Assembly (NCBI GenBank): GCA_963576475.1
Contig: OY754970.1
Coordinates: 34,846,619-34,910,618 of the forward strand
Length of the DNA stretch: 64,000 nt
Direction: 5' to 3'
Source: Molanna angustata
Taxonomy: Eukaryota; Arthropoda; Insecta; Trichoptera; Molannidae
Within the stretch, counting starts at the first letter, position 1. Each line of letters starts with the position of its first letter. Shown piece by piece: positions 43,989 to 55,684 of the stretch. A model generated the notes under the pieces. That model ran no database searches. It was not told the DNA's origin and saw only the letters and a list, made by a program, of their open reading frames with translations. The translations under genes and the position numbers were made by a program.

Positions 43989-44590
43989 CAGGAAAAAATA
44001 TATATGTAGACCAAATCATTTGTTTGATTTAAAATACCTAGGTATTATTCCTTCTTTAGTTTTTTCTTGAAAATACAAAGTGAATTAGACAACGCACTAT
44101 CATTTAATGACATACTCGTACGTACTTTCATTAAATATAATTAATTATTTTTGTCAAAATATATATGTACAATATACACCTACATATTAAATAACTTGCA
44201 TTTGCAAATGAATCAAATTAAGTAATTAAATAAACACTTATTAAATAAGTAGTACAGTAAAAAGTTATTTCATATTAAAATAAGTAGTAAGTCTCTATTG
44301 AGATAATTAAAAATCTGTTAAAAAAATATCTTTGACTCCCGACAGGGAAAAAAATCCAATGTTTGCGCATATGCAATAATAAAAATATTCGATTAAAATA
44401 AGTAACCAGCTACGAGGTGAGAATATTATTTGCATATAGTCGTCTAAGTGAAAGTGTTAAGAGAACTTTGAACTCACGTGAATCGAAGAAGCTGTTTCAA
44501 TTGATTAAGACGCGTTCATACGGACTTGAATATTGTAAAAATATCATAAATTATACCGTCTCTGCAAAAAAAATACGAAACAAGTATGTA
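43989..44590. other. Unassigned
   Basis: A 69-residue frame at 44417-44626 begins in unrecognisable sequence and runs into the LINE 3' end below. Confidence 0.35.
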
Positions 44591-44990
44591 TGTACTGCAC
44601 CAACGTTACCTTCAAAACCAGATTAAAACCTTCAAAACCAGATTAAAACGCGCGCTCTTACTTCCCATTTATTTCCCTATTCTTGTAGTTAGTCATATCT
44701 CCTCTCCTTTTTTCCCTTCCCTCCCATAATGTTGTAACAGGTTTTATCTATGATTTGTTTAATTTTCATTGATGTACATATTTTTATTCTTCTTACTTTC
44801 TTGTGTTTACATGTAATATGTTTATAGTTTTATATAGGTATATATTTTCTTTTTTGTACATGTACCATTTTGTCTCATAACTGTCACAGATGGTTGTCTG
44901 GAAGAAATTGCCATTAGGCAATAAGCCCACCATTCGTACTAGCTATTAAGTAATGTACAACAAAGTGTTTAAATAAATAAATATGTAAAT
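44590..44990 (+). pseudogene. Jockey-like LINE 3' end with full 3' UTR and tail
   Basis: Codons for TFKTRLKRALLLPIYFP at about 44627-44680 match a jockey-like reverse transcriptase terminus (F K.RLK..LL). A 20-bp segment (CCTTCAAAACCAGATTAAAA) is tandemly duplicated at about 44609-44648. The 3' UTR of about 270 bp ends in GGAAGAAATTGCCATTAGGC, AATAAGCCCACC, a short unique segment and AAATAAATAAATA. This copy shows that the hairpin tail seen elsewhere belongs to a LINE 3' end. Confidence 0.65.
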
Positions 44991-45134
44991 TAAATACTTT
45001 TAAATATATTCTGATAACAGTGTGAAAATCCATTCTAAAATCAAATAAAAAAATAATCTCCACGGCTTCGACATCTGGCAATACGGTAAATATTTGAATA
45101 AATATTGGATTGCTTATTAGTTGTTTTTTTTTTA

Positions 45135-45660
45135 GACATTGATAATGCTTGCGGTACACAATGGTATCGTCGCACCGACTCTAATGTATGCTAGTGAGAC
45201 ATGGACATGGCAGAAGACGCATGAAAGTAGAATTAACGCGGTTGAAATGAGGTCACTAAGACGAATGTGTGGTAAAACGATGTATGATAGAATAAGAAAT
45301 GAGGATATTAGACGAGAATGTATGATTGAAAGAAATATCGTAAGTAAGATGAAAATAAATGCCCTAAGGTGGTTCGGCCACATAGAAAGAATGAGTGATG
45401 ACTGTCTGACAAAAAAAGTATACAAGGCTGATAAAAGAGGAATGAAAAGTAGAGGTCGGCCAAGAAAGAGTTGGCACGATCACATAAATGGGATTTTGAA
45501 AGATGGAGATGTTAGAAGTAAGAATAATAGAAGAGCGTGTATGAGACGATGTATGGACGTGAATGAAGCGAGGAATGTATGTCAAGAGAGAGGAGTCTGG
45601 CGTTCGGTTCTCTCTGCCTACCCCAAATAGGGAAATGGCGTGATGGTATGGTATGGATAA
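45135..45660 (+). mobile_element. LINE-A, longest copy with open C-terminal frame
   Basis: The frame from at least 45139 to the stop at 45628 is open for 163 codons. It encodes VHNGIVAPTLMYASETWTWQ, AVEMRSLRRMCGKTMYDRIR, MKINALRWFGHIERMSDDCL, RGRPRKSWHDHINGILKDGD and ERGVWRSVLSAYPK. These are the thumb-region and C-terminal motifs of a non-LTR reverse transcriptase polyprotein. The N-terminal endonuclease and catalytic YADD region are missing. The 3' end is GGGAAATGGCGTGATGGTAT, then GGTATGGA, the same short UTR as the 10.2-kb copy. The open frame suggests a recent insertion. A T-rich run just upstream may mark the 5' junction. Confidence 0.9.
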
Positions 45661-45714
45661 TGCCGTCGGAGGCTCATAAGCACGACACATGCGTGTATTC
45701 CCAATCATTACTCT

Positions 45715-45930
45715 CGTCTCACCAAAAAAGACACTATTGAGAATGGGTGGTGAACCTCATTGCTTCGAAACAAACTAATTTCATTTGTTAATTTCAAAAT
45801 CTTGTATTTAAAAATTACAAAAAAAAAATACTTGATATCATTGGACGGGTAACTGACAGAACAGTTAGTGTAATAGACTAATTGGTTATCCAGCGGATCT
45901 GTGTTCAAATCCTGCCTCTAAACTAATTAT
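45715..45930 (+). repeat. Repeat V plus tRNA-like SINE fragment
   Basis: GAGAATGGGTGGTGAACCTC (shared with 30.75 kb) is followed at 45.86-45.92 kb by GTTAGTGTAATAGACTAATTG (A-box-like TAGTGTAATAGA) and GTGTTCAAATCCTGCCTC (B box). The tRNA-like head is only about 60 bp, so it is internally shortened. It may be a fourth SINE family or a tRNA pseudogene. Confidence 0.4.
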
Positions 45931-46059
45931 ATTTTGATATCATGTTTTGTCGTTTTGACTGTTTATTTATTACTAGCCTTTATGTCCCGCCGTTGGCCAA
46001 GAATGTAAAACTGTGAAGGAATAAGCAATCGTTTTTATAATATTGTCACCCAATTATTT

Positions 46060-46775
46060 TGCAATATCGGACTATGAAAAGTGGTTTGAAATTTGATTGA
46101 GTTTAAGCATTGTAAAATGTTCAAGTGATGGCCACAACCCATTCTTTTTTATATATTGCTATAAAGTGTGAATGAAGTATAATATACAATTTCTGCACGC
46201 ATGGACTACGCGAAATGGTTTTAAATATGACAGTTTATCAACGTTGTACACAACCCCCATTTTTAAATATTATCATCGAAAACAAATTGTAATATATACC
46301 TATTGAAAATTTAGTAATTTTGGATGTTGGAATGTGGTTTAAATTTGATTAAATAATGTACTGAAAAGATCTAGTGTTGGTCACATCCCATTCGTTTTTA
46401 TATTTTTTCATCAAGTGTGCATTATATTTTTGCACAATTAGACTGATAGACTTAAAATTGACACAAAAGTCTACATTTACGAAGAAGAAAAAGACTTAAA
46501 CTATAATAAATAGTTTTTAATTTGAATATAAACGTTGTGAAGAGTTCAGTAATGGCCACAACCCCCATTATTTAAATATCGTCAACGAAATCAAATATGA
46601 AGGTGTTGAAAATTATTCAAAATAGGATGATATAAATGGTTTAAATTTGATTAAACAAAAGTATTGAAAATATTCTAGTGCAGGTTACATCGTCACATCC
46701 CACATCCCATTCGTTTTTACATATGTATTTTCATCAAGTGTGCATATTGTTAATAATATTTCTGCACAATAGACT
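46060..46775. repeat. Foldback outer subrepeats, left arm
   Basis: Units alternate between TTGGTCACATCCCATTCGTT with CATCAAGTGTGCA and AATGGCCACAACCCCCATTA with TTTAAATAT-GTC-ACGAAA. The higher-order period is about 250-300 bp. The same order, inverted, is at 51.11-51.80 kb. Confidence 0.7.
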
Positions 46776-47060
46776 ATTAGACTTAAAACTAACCCAAAAG
46801 TCTAAATAAAAAAGAGAAGAATAAGTATAAGACTATAAGAAATAGTTTGTATAAAAAACTATTTCAATGGTCTACATAAAATAAGAAAAAATACATAAAA
46901 TAGAAGAATTAGACTATTGGAAATAGATTGCATAAAAACTGACTAAAAGGTCTACATAAAAGAAGAAGAAGATTAATCCATAGGAAATAGTTTTGTATAA
47001 AATTCACCAAAGTTCTACATAAAATAAGAAAACGAAGAAAAAGAATTAGACTCCACGAAC
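46740..47060. repeat. Foldback second block, left arm
   Basis: About five units of 60-70 bp contain GACTATTAGAAATAGTTTG, TATAAAAACT, a CCAAAAG word, GTCTACATAAAA and an AGAAGAAGAA stretch. The mirrored block is 50.64-51.13 kb, where it is longer by one or two units. Confidence 0.75.
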
Positions 47061-47064
47061 GGTC

Positions 47065-47230
47065 GCTTCAGACCCTTCAGTACCTCCCATCCCTTCAATC
47101 CATCATTACGTCCCTTCCAATCAGGCCCTTCAGTACCTCCCGTCCCTTTAGGCCCTTTTATACCTCCCATCCCTTCAGGCCCTTTAGTGCATCCCTTCCC
47201 TTCATTACATCCCGTCCCTTCAGCCGCTTA
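47065..47230. repeat. Foldback GC-richer minisatellite, left arm
   Basis: CCCTTCAGGCCCTTTAGTAC then CTCCCATCCCTTC recurs in 12-35 bp steps. The mirrored block at 50.49-50.64 kb reads AAGGGACGGGAGGTACTGAA and similar. Confidence 0.8.
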
Positions 47231-47885
47231 AGAAAAGTTTAAATCCAGAAACCATCCTGGAAGAACCGCGAAGAGATGAAAGGACCTTCTTTTCCCAGGA
47301 TACTCCACCTTCAAAGGTAAAATGACTAAATACACGAAGAAGATGAAGAAAAAAGTTTAAATCCAGATACCTGCGAAGATATGGAAGGAAAATTGGACCT
47401 TCTTCTCCCAGGATAGTCCACCTAAAATGTCCAGGTAAAATGACCAAATGCACGATGAAGAAGAAAAAAGTTTATATCCAAAAACCGTCTTGGAAGACTT
47501 GCGAAGAGTTGGAAGAACAGTTGGACCTTCTTCTCCCAGTATTCTCCAACTTCATAGGTAAAATGACCAAAAATACATGAAGAAGAAGAAGAAGAAGAAA
47601 AAAGTTTAAATCCAGAAACCTGCGAAGAGATGGAAGGACAATTGGAACTTCTTCTCCCAGGTTAGTCCACCTTCATAGGTAAAATGACCAAATACACGAT
47701 GAAGAAGAAGAAGAAAAAAGTTTAAATCCAGGAACCGTCCTGGAAGACCTGCGAAGAAATGGAGAGACAGTCGGACCTTCGTTTCCCAGGATATTCCGCT
47801 TTCATTGGTAAAATGACCAAATACACGAAGAAGAAGAAAAATAAGAAAAAAATTTAAATCCAGAAACCATCCCGGGCATACGCTC
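47222..47885. repeat. Foldback inner 110-120 bp repeats, left arm
   Basis: About six units: AAGTTTAAATCCAGAAACC, CCTGGAAGACCTGCGAAGAG, ATGGAAGGACAATTGGACCT, TCTTCTCCCAGGATA, TCCACCTTCATAGGTAAAAT, GACCAAATACACGAAGAAGA. The mirrored block is 49.85-50.49 kb. Open frames of 77-94 residues that read this repeat outward from the centre in both arms (LDLNFFL...FGHFTYEGG) come from the repeat and are not evidence of a gene. Confidence 0.85.
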
Positions 47886-48894
47886 GACAATTCACCAAAG
47901 TTTCATTGTAATCGGACAAACGGTTTAGGAGCACATAGCATACATGCATCCATACATAAATAAATAAATAAAATAATTTTCCTATAGGAAATCAGTATAT
48001 TGTTGATTTGTAAGTAAATAGTATTAGGTAGGTACCTACCTACAACAATGTTCTAAATAAATTCGATTCATATCAAATTTTATTTGAATATCAGAATCTT
48101 TCCGTAACCATAGTAACCATCGAACATATAAAATATTACTATCAAATGGGCTCGATACATTTTTTTGGATATGTAGGTAGGTACCTACATACATTGGTTT
48201 GTTCGAAGCCACAAAAACGAAAATTGTCCAAAATATCAAATATTACATACAAATTATGCAATTTTATTATGCCTATATCTTTACTAATAATTAACAGACT
48301 TTTACAATATATGTCTTAAAACTTGCTGTAATGTCTTGTGTTTCATTTTATTATTTCATAATCACATTTATTTCAAAGGTATATTATTTTAAAGAACATA
48401 TTCATTCGGTAGGAAAATTAAATATCGTATGAAAAGATATTAAAATGGCGGGGTTATATGTACATTTGTACAAAACGCTTACTTTAAAAATAAGTTAAAC
48501 ATTATAATTATACAAAATATTCACCATGTTTTTCACTTAAACGCTAAGTTATACTTGAAAATATATTTTCTTCGTGTAAATACGTACTTCTAACTTTTAA
48601 ACTAACAGATATTTGCGTGCAAAATGTACACTTTTTTGACAGATATGACTTGGAAAATTTTGTATGAAAAAAATAATTATTGAAATATTTTTAAAATTCA
48701 GCATTTTTATCGCATTATTTTTAGCGTGACACTGCATCAGGTATACTGGTACACGTTCGCACATAAATTAGATTTTTAGATGCTCTTGGTTTTTCAGAAG
48801 GCGTGAGACAAACACACACATACACACACACATACACTAACATTTTGATTGCTTTATTACTTTAGATGTATTTACATACTTTTTTAAGTGAACT

Positions 48895-51800
48895 CATCTA
48901 AAGTAATAAAGCAATCAAAATGTTAGTGTATGTGTGTGTGTATGTGTGTGTGTGTGTGTGTGTTTGTCTCACGCCTTCTGAAAAACCAAGAGCATCTAAA
49001 AATCTAATTTAAGTGCGAACATGTACCAGTATACCTGATGCAGTGTCACGCTAAAAAGAATGCGATAAAAATGCTGAATTTTAAAAATATTTAAATAATT
49101 ATTTTTTTCATACAAAATTTTCCAAGTCATATCTGTCAAAAAAGTGTACATTTTGCACGCAAATATCTGTTAGTTTAAAAGTTAGAAGTAGGTATTTACA
49201 CAAAAAAAATATATTTTGAAGTATAACTTAGCGTTTAAGTGAAAAACATGGTGAATATTTGGTATAATTATAATGTTTAACTTATTTTTAAAGTAAGCCT
49301 TTTGTACATAAACGCCGCCATTTTAATATCTTTTCATACAATATTTCATTTTCCCACCGAATGAATATGTTCTTGAAAATAATAAACCTTTGAAATAAAT
49401 GTAATTATGAAATAATAAAATGAAACACAAGACATTACGGCAAGTTTTAAGACATATATTGTAAAAATGTGTTATTTATTAGTAAAGATATAGGCATAAT
49501 AAAATTGCATAATTTGTAAATAATATTTGATTTTTCTGACAATTTTCATTTTTATGGCATCGAACAAACCAATGTAGGTACCTACATATTCAAAAAATGT
49601 ATCCGAACCATTCGATATTACTTATGTGTTCGAATCGTTTCCATGGCTACAGAAAGAATGTGATAATCAAATAAAATTTGTTAGGAATCGAATTTATTTA
49701 GAAGTTTGTTGTAGGTAGGTACCTACCTAATACTATTTACTTACAAATCAACAATAATATACCTATACTGATTTCCTATAGGAAAATTATTTTATTTATT
49801 TATTTATCAACCGTTTGTCCGATTATAATGAAACTTTGGTGAATTGTCGAGCGTATGCCCAGGATGGTTTTTGGATTTAAACTTTTTTCTTATTCTTCTT
49901 CTTCTTCGTGTATTTGGTCGTTTTACCTATGAAGGGGGAGTATCCTGGGAAAAGAAGGTCCGACTGTCCCTCCATCTCTTCACAGGTATTCCAGGACGGG
50001 TTCTGCATATAAACTTTTTTCTTCTTTTTCTTCAACGTGTACTTGGTCATCTTACCTATGAAGATGAACTATCCTGGGAGATGAAGGTCCAATTTTCCTT
50101 CCATCTCTTCGCAGGTTTCTGGATTTAAACTTTTTTCTTCTTCTTCTTCATCGCCTATTTGGTCATTTTACCTTTGAAGGTGGACTAACCTGGGAGAAGA
50201 ATGTCCAATTTTCCTTCCATCTCTTCGCAGGTATCTGGATTTAAACTTATTTCTTCTTCTTCTTCTTCATCGTGTATTTTTGGTCATTTTACCTATGAAG
50301 TTGGAGAATCCTGGGAGAAGAAGGTCCAACTGTCCTTCCATCTCTTCGCAGGTATCTGGGTTTAAACTTTTTTCTTCTTCTTCGTGTATTTAGTCATTTT
50401 ACCTATTAAGTAGAGCATCCTGGGAAAAGAATGTTCTTTCATCTCTTCGCGGTTCTTCCAGGATGGTTTCTGGATTTAAACTTTTCTTAACCGACTGATG
50501 GGACGGGATGTAATGAAGGGAAGGGATGCACTAAAGGGCCTGAAGGGACGGAAGGTACTGAAGGGCCTGATGGGAAGGGACGTAATGAGGGATTAAAGGG
50601 ACGGGAGGTACTGAAGGGCCTGAAGCGGCGGGTCCTGGAGTCTAATTCTTTTTCTTCTTAATTTTATGTAGACCTTTAGGGCAGTTTTTTTACAAACTAT
50701 TTCCTATTGTCTAATTCATCTTCTTCTTCTTTTATGTATACATTTGGGTCATTTTTTTATAAAAATTATTTCCTTTAGTCTAATTATTATTCTTCTTCAT
50801 TTAAGTACGTAGACTTTTGGGAGAGTTTTAATACAAACTATTTCCAATAGTCTTATTCATTTTCTTTTATGTAGACCTTTTGGTCAGTATTTATACAAAC
50901 TATTTCCAATAGTCTAAATATTCTTCTTCTTCTTTTTTGTAGACCTTTGGGTGAGCTTTTATACAATCTATTTCCAATAGTCTAATTCTTCTATTAGGTA
51001 TATGTATTTTTACTTATTTTATGTAGACCATTGGAATAGTTTTTTATACAAACTATTTCTTATACTTATTTTTCTCTTTTTTATTTAGTCTTTTGGGTTA
51101 GTTTTAAGTCTAATAGTCTATTGTGCAGAAATATTACTAACGATATGCACACTTGATGAAAATACATATGAAATGAATGGGATATGGGATGTGACGATAT
51201 AACCTGCACTAGAATCTTTTCAATACTTTTGTTTAATTAAATCTAAACCATTTATATCATCCTATTTTGAATAATTTTCAACACCTAATATTTAAAGAAT
51301 GGGGGTTGTGTCCATTACTGAACTCTTCACAACATTTATATTCAAATTAAAAACTATTTACTATAGTTCAAGTCTTCTTCTTCTTCGTTAATGAAGACTT
51401 TCAGTCAAATTGAGCAAAAATATAATGCACACTTGATGAAAAAATATAAAAACGAATGGGATGTGACCAATACTAGATCTTTTCAGTACCTACGTTTGTT
51501 TAATCAAATTTTAACCACATCCCAACATCCAAAATTACTAAATTTTCAATAGGTACACATTACAATTTGTTTTCGATGATAATATTTAAAAATGGGGGTT
51601 GTGGCCAAACCAATCTCTTTACAACGTTGATAAACAGTCATATTTAAAACCATTACGCATAGTCCATGCGAGCAGAAATTGTATAAATATTATACTTCAT
51701 TCACACTTTATAGCAATATATAAAAAAGAATGGGTTGTGGCCATCACTTGAACATTTTACAATACTTAAACTCAATCAAATTTCAAACCACTTTTCATAG

Positions 51801-51900
51801 TCTGATATTGCAAAATAATTGGGTGACAATATTATAAAAACGATTGCTTTTTCTTTCACAATTTTACATTCTTGGCCAAAGGCGGGACATAAAAGCTAGT
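48895..51900. repeat. Foldback right arm
   Basis: Inverted counterpart of 45972-48868. It is about 110 bp longer than the left arm because of differing subrepeat number. It lacks the GGAGCACATAGCATACATGC segment present at 47.93 kb. It carries an expanded TGTGTG tract at 48.93-48.96 kb. Confidence 0.85.
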
Positions 51901-52975
51901 TATCAATATAAATAATAAAAAATAAGATCTTATTCCAGTCTCTGAAAAATCCTAGAAAAAAGAAAATATTTTACACATTTCAGATAAAGAAAAAAAATTA
52001 TTGTACAGTAAAAAATAACAAATAGATATGAAATAAAATAAAAACAATTACAAAAATACATTGTTCTTTCATAAAATGATTTTTTTTCATATCTACTCAA
52101 CTTCTGACAACGTATTTAACATTTTTTTTATTTAAAACATGTGTTAAAAATATAATCAGAGTATTGAAACATTAATTAAAAATCTTTTACTGTCCATCTC
52201 TTTATAGTGACGGTGTAAAAAATATTCCATTGTTATACTACATAATATATTATAATCAATTAATTATGTATAGTTTATATTTCAATTTTTGTACGTTTCA
52301 TTATAGGTATATCCAAATATCACAAATAGGCTAACGATGTTTTTTTATTTGAAATATGGCCAGTTGATGGCCGAGAGACCAATATTTGACAAAGAATCGA
52401 CCACTTATCCGAGAAACAAAAAAGTCTATTTGTTTTTGTTGTACAAGATTAATCACTTTAATTAATTAAGCGACAATTCTTTTATTTCATTTTTGGTTGG
52501 CGGAAAAAAACAGTTTCCAGTCAAATAGGTTGTGTGGTGGCGTCATTAGAAGTGGAGTGGTCTCGAAATTTAAAAATTGACAAGTCAGCAGTCTGACTCA
52601 TCAGGGTGACTCAAGAGGTGCTCTGAGTGATGATGGTGTGATGAAGAGCTCAGTCATCTGTCGCTTTATGAAAATTATGCATTTGTCTCTAGGAAATGAA
52701 CAGTTCACACACCTCATGGTCTTACACACTTTCAATCCTAATATGAAAATAAATGCTACTTTTTTAAAACCTTGTGTAAAGAATGAGTGCGTCTGATAAA
52801 GCATAACATAAAGATAATTATAAGGAAGAAATAGCTGGATCAAACATTGTAATTTTCAGATTAGTATTAGAAGATTTTCATTGATTCTTCAATGTTATTT
52901 AAAGCGAAAGAAATTATGTAGATACCTAGTCAGGTTTTGTATAAAAAACACACTTTAAATACAAAAACTATTTTT
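51901..52975. other. AT-rich interval, nothing recognised
   Basis: An 80-residue minus frame (52601-52843) has no motif. Confidence 0.4.
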
Positions 52976-52979
52976 CTCA

Positions 52980-53050
52980 GTAGGTCGCTACCCTCATGGG
53001 GCAGACAGAGAGAAGAGAAAGTCACATTTTCTATCATGACACATAAAGTT
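52980..53050 (-). repeat. LINE-A-like 3' end, degenerate
   Basis: GTAGGTCGCTACCCTCATGG then GGCAGACAGAGAGAAGAGAA and TATCATGACACATAAAG resembles the minus-strand LINE-A end (CCTTACGGGGTAGGCAGAGA, ..., CCTGGCACACAT). Confidence 0.4.
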
Positions 53051-53089
53051 GAATTAATATGCGCCGTACATAGTAGGTAGGTACACGTC

Positions 53090-53255
53090 ACATACACACA
53101 CAAAGATACATTGTGATGAAACGATTACGATTCAGAATTCAGTCTCACCATGATACTAGTTGAAAGCCTGCAATAAAAAAATAACATAAAAAATTGCAAA
53201 TTCATTACTTCCCACTATATCCACTTGGGGTAGTGGGGAGTAAAAAAACTCTAAA
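53090..53255 (+). repeat. Repeat R, best copy
   Basis: Order: CACAAAGATACATTGTGATG, TCTCACCATGATACTAGTTG, TGCAATAAAAAAATAACAT, then a hairpin-forming ACTTCCCACTATATCCACTT / GGGGTAGTGGGGAGT. Other copies are at 13.84-14.40 kb (split by LINE-A), 40.78-40.91 kb and 61.13-61.23 kb. No tRNA-like boxes or transposase are seen. It may be a non-autonomous DNA element, but its ends are unproven. Confidence 0.6.
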
Positions 53256-54180
53256 CTTTTTTATTTTTTTTTATATATATCCAAATAATGTATTTCGATT
53301 CCAATGCACCTATATAAAAACCAATACGTTTACTTGCACAGAAACGAAAAAATCATGAGATCTAATAATTTTCATAATAAACGTTGTTTCGTATTGTTTG
53401 CAAAGATGTGGATACTTTAAATATCCCCTGTAGGTCATTAACGAATCGATCGCAAATAAATTAATGTCTCGATAATCTTCAGAATTTGCTGGATGTCAGG
53501 TAGGTATGTTTTGTCAAAAACCTGCCCGTAATTCAGGTTGGGTCTACATACACTGAATGTTGAAGTTGTGGCACACACATACAACTTCAACAATCGTGAT
53601 ACAATGTAAGTATTATGTGTGTGTGAGTTGGATCTATTTGCATTATTTCGCGTTTAAATCACCCGATTCCGACGTTTGTGAAGACTGTAATTTTTGTCTA
53701 CTCCCGCCGCCGCTCACCACAGCGCGATCAATCTTAGAGCCATAACAATAAATTATTGGGACCAGACGAAGATCTCGAAATAGATTAGAGCACCAGCTTA
53801 TTTATACCGGTGTGTTTCCAACTATCCCATCCGCAGAGGTGTTTGCGACTTGGCTACATGGAATCTCTATCTCAGGGTCCGTCCAATCCACCTTCTCATC
53901 ACCGTCGTTGAAAAAGGTTGACACCATCTTTACCGATATGCGTTGTTGTTATTCGCTCAGGGTGTATAACTATAAATTGAGTACGGCAAGAAATAACGCC
54001 ATGGGTTTAATGAGAGAATGCAGTTCCCTCGAAGACTTTTGGGCAGATATTACAAAAGGTTTCTTAGGAATTGTTAAGCAATCGTGTTCCTTTTCATACA
54101 CTTATCACGTATTGCAAATGAATATTTCAAATTATTCAATTAATACATGTTTTATCGTGTCTGCAAAAAATCATACTAAA
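53256..54180. other. Unassigned
   Basis: A 124-residue frame starting with GTG (53812-54186) lies in DNA that is less AT-rich at 53.82-54.05 kb. Its peptide (VFATWLHGISISGSVQSTFS and so on) matches no family I know. It could be an old exon or transposon piece, but that is unsupported. Confidence 0.35.
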
Positions 54181-54184
54181 CTTT

Positions 54185-54268
54185 GATCTTAACAACGAAT
54201 TTGTATGATTGAATGTATCTAGATTAATATGTTAAAGTTATGATCGAGTTCTGAGTTATACAGTTTTA
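54185..54268 (+). repeat. Dispersed repeat T, copy 2
   Basis: ACGAATTTGTATGATTGAAT then GATTAATATG and TGATCGAGTTCTGAG match the copies at 3.16 and 60.96 kb. Confidence 0.5.
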
Positions 54269-54529
54269 AGTTTAAAACAACATAATTACTTATGAACAGC
54301 GTGTTATGCAGCGTGCTACCTAGATCAGTCAAATGACAATATTTCTTGGAATTTTGACAGGATTCTATGTAATCTTGGGAACCATTTTGATAGCTTTTAA
54401 CAATCTTAAAACGATTTACCTATATTTAAAAAAATGTTTTCTACAGAAACGTTATCCTAAAATTAACGTAACTGGATAAAAAAGTATGATATTTTAAAAC
54501 CGATTATCATGCAATATGAAGCTCCTGGA

Positions 54530-54630
54530 TGCAAACTACACAGAACAGGACGACATGGAAGAAAACAGAGCTGGCTTTCGTCCAGGAGAGGACGGGAATA
54601 GGCTGACGAAAAATGGCTTCTACAGATGAA
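54530..54630 (+). pseudogene. Tiny reverse transcriptase fragment (finger motif)
   Basis: Codons give YTEQDDMEENRAGFRPGEDG. The ENRAGFRPG word matches the (E)xQAGFRxGR motif of LINE reverse transcriptases. The frame is then lost. It is too short for clade assignment. Confidence 0.4.
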
Positions 54631-55672
<1,042 letters not shown>

Positions 55673-55684
55673 AACAAAATCTAA

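Larger units (their letters stand above)
45972..51900. mobile_element. Giant foldback (FB-like) element, 5.93 kb
   Basis: Left arm 45972-48868 and right arm 48895-51900 are inverted copies around a 26-bp spacer. The ends read ACTAGCCTTTATGTCCCGCC on the left and ACTAGCTTTTATGTCCCGCC on the reverse complement of the right. From outside in, each arm has a block of long units with GGCCACAACCC/CACATCCCATTCG words, a block of 60-70 bp AGAAGAAG/AAATAGTTTGTATAAAA units, a GC-richer CCCTTCAGG/CCTCCCATCCC block, a block of about six 110-120 bp units (TCCAGAAACC...CGAAGAGATGGAAGGACA...), and about 1 kb of unique sequence. The arms differ by scattered substitutions and indels. No transposase is inside. 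If the termini are CTAGC/GCTAG, a TTA lies directly on both sides; no longer target duplication is visible. Confidence 0.85.

Noticed and set aside
48869..48894. Coding or transposase core at the centre of the foldback
   Set aside because: The spacer is only 26 bp, and no frame with transposase motifs was found in the inner 1 kb of either arm.
49844..50128. 94-residue frames with repeated FGHFTYEGG-like units in both foldback arms
   Set aside because: They translate the 110-120 bp tandem repeat of the foldback. The mirrored frame in the other arm is the same repeat inverted, not a conserved protein.
53812..54186. 124-residue possible gene
   Set aside because: It starts with GTG rather than ATG, has no recognisable domain, and its second half is AT-rich chance sequence overlapping repeat T.
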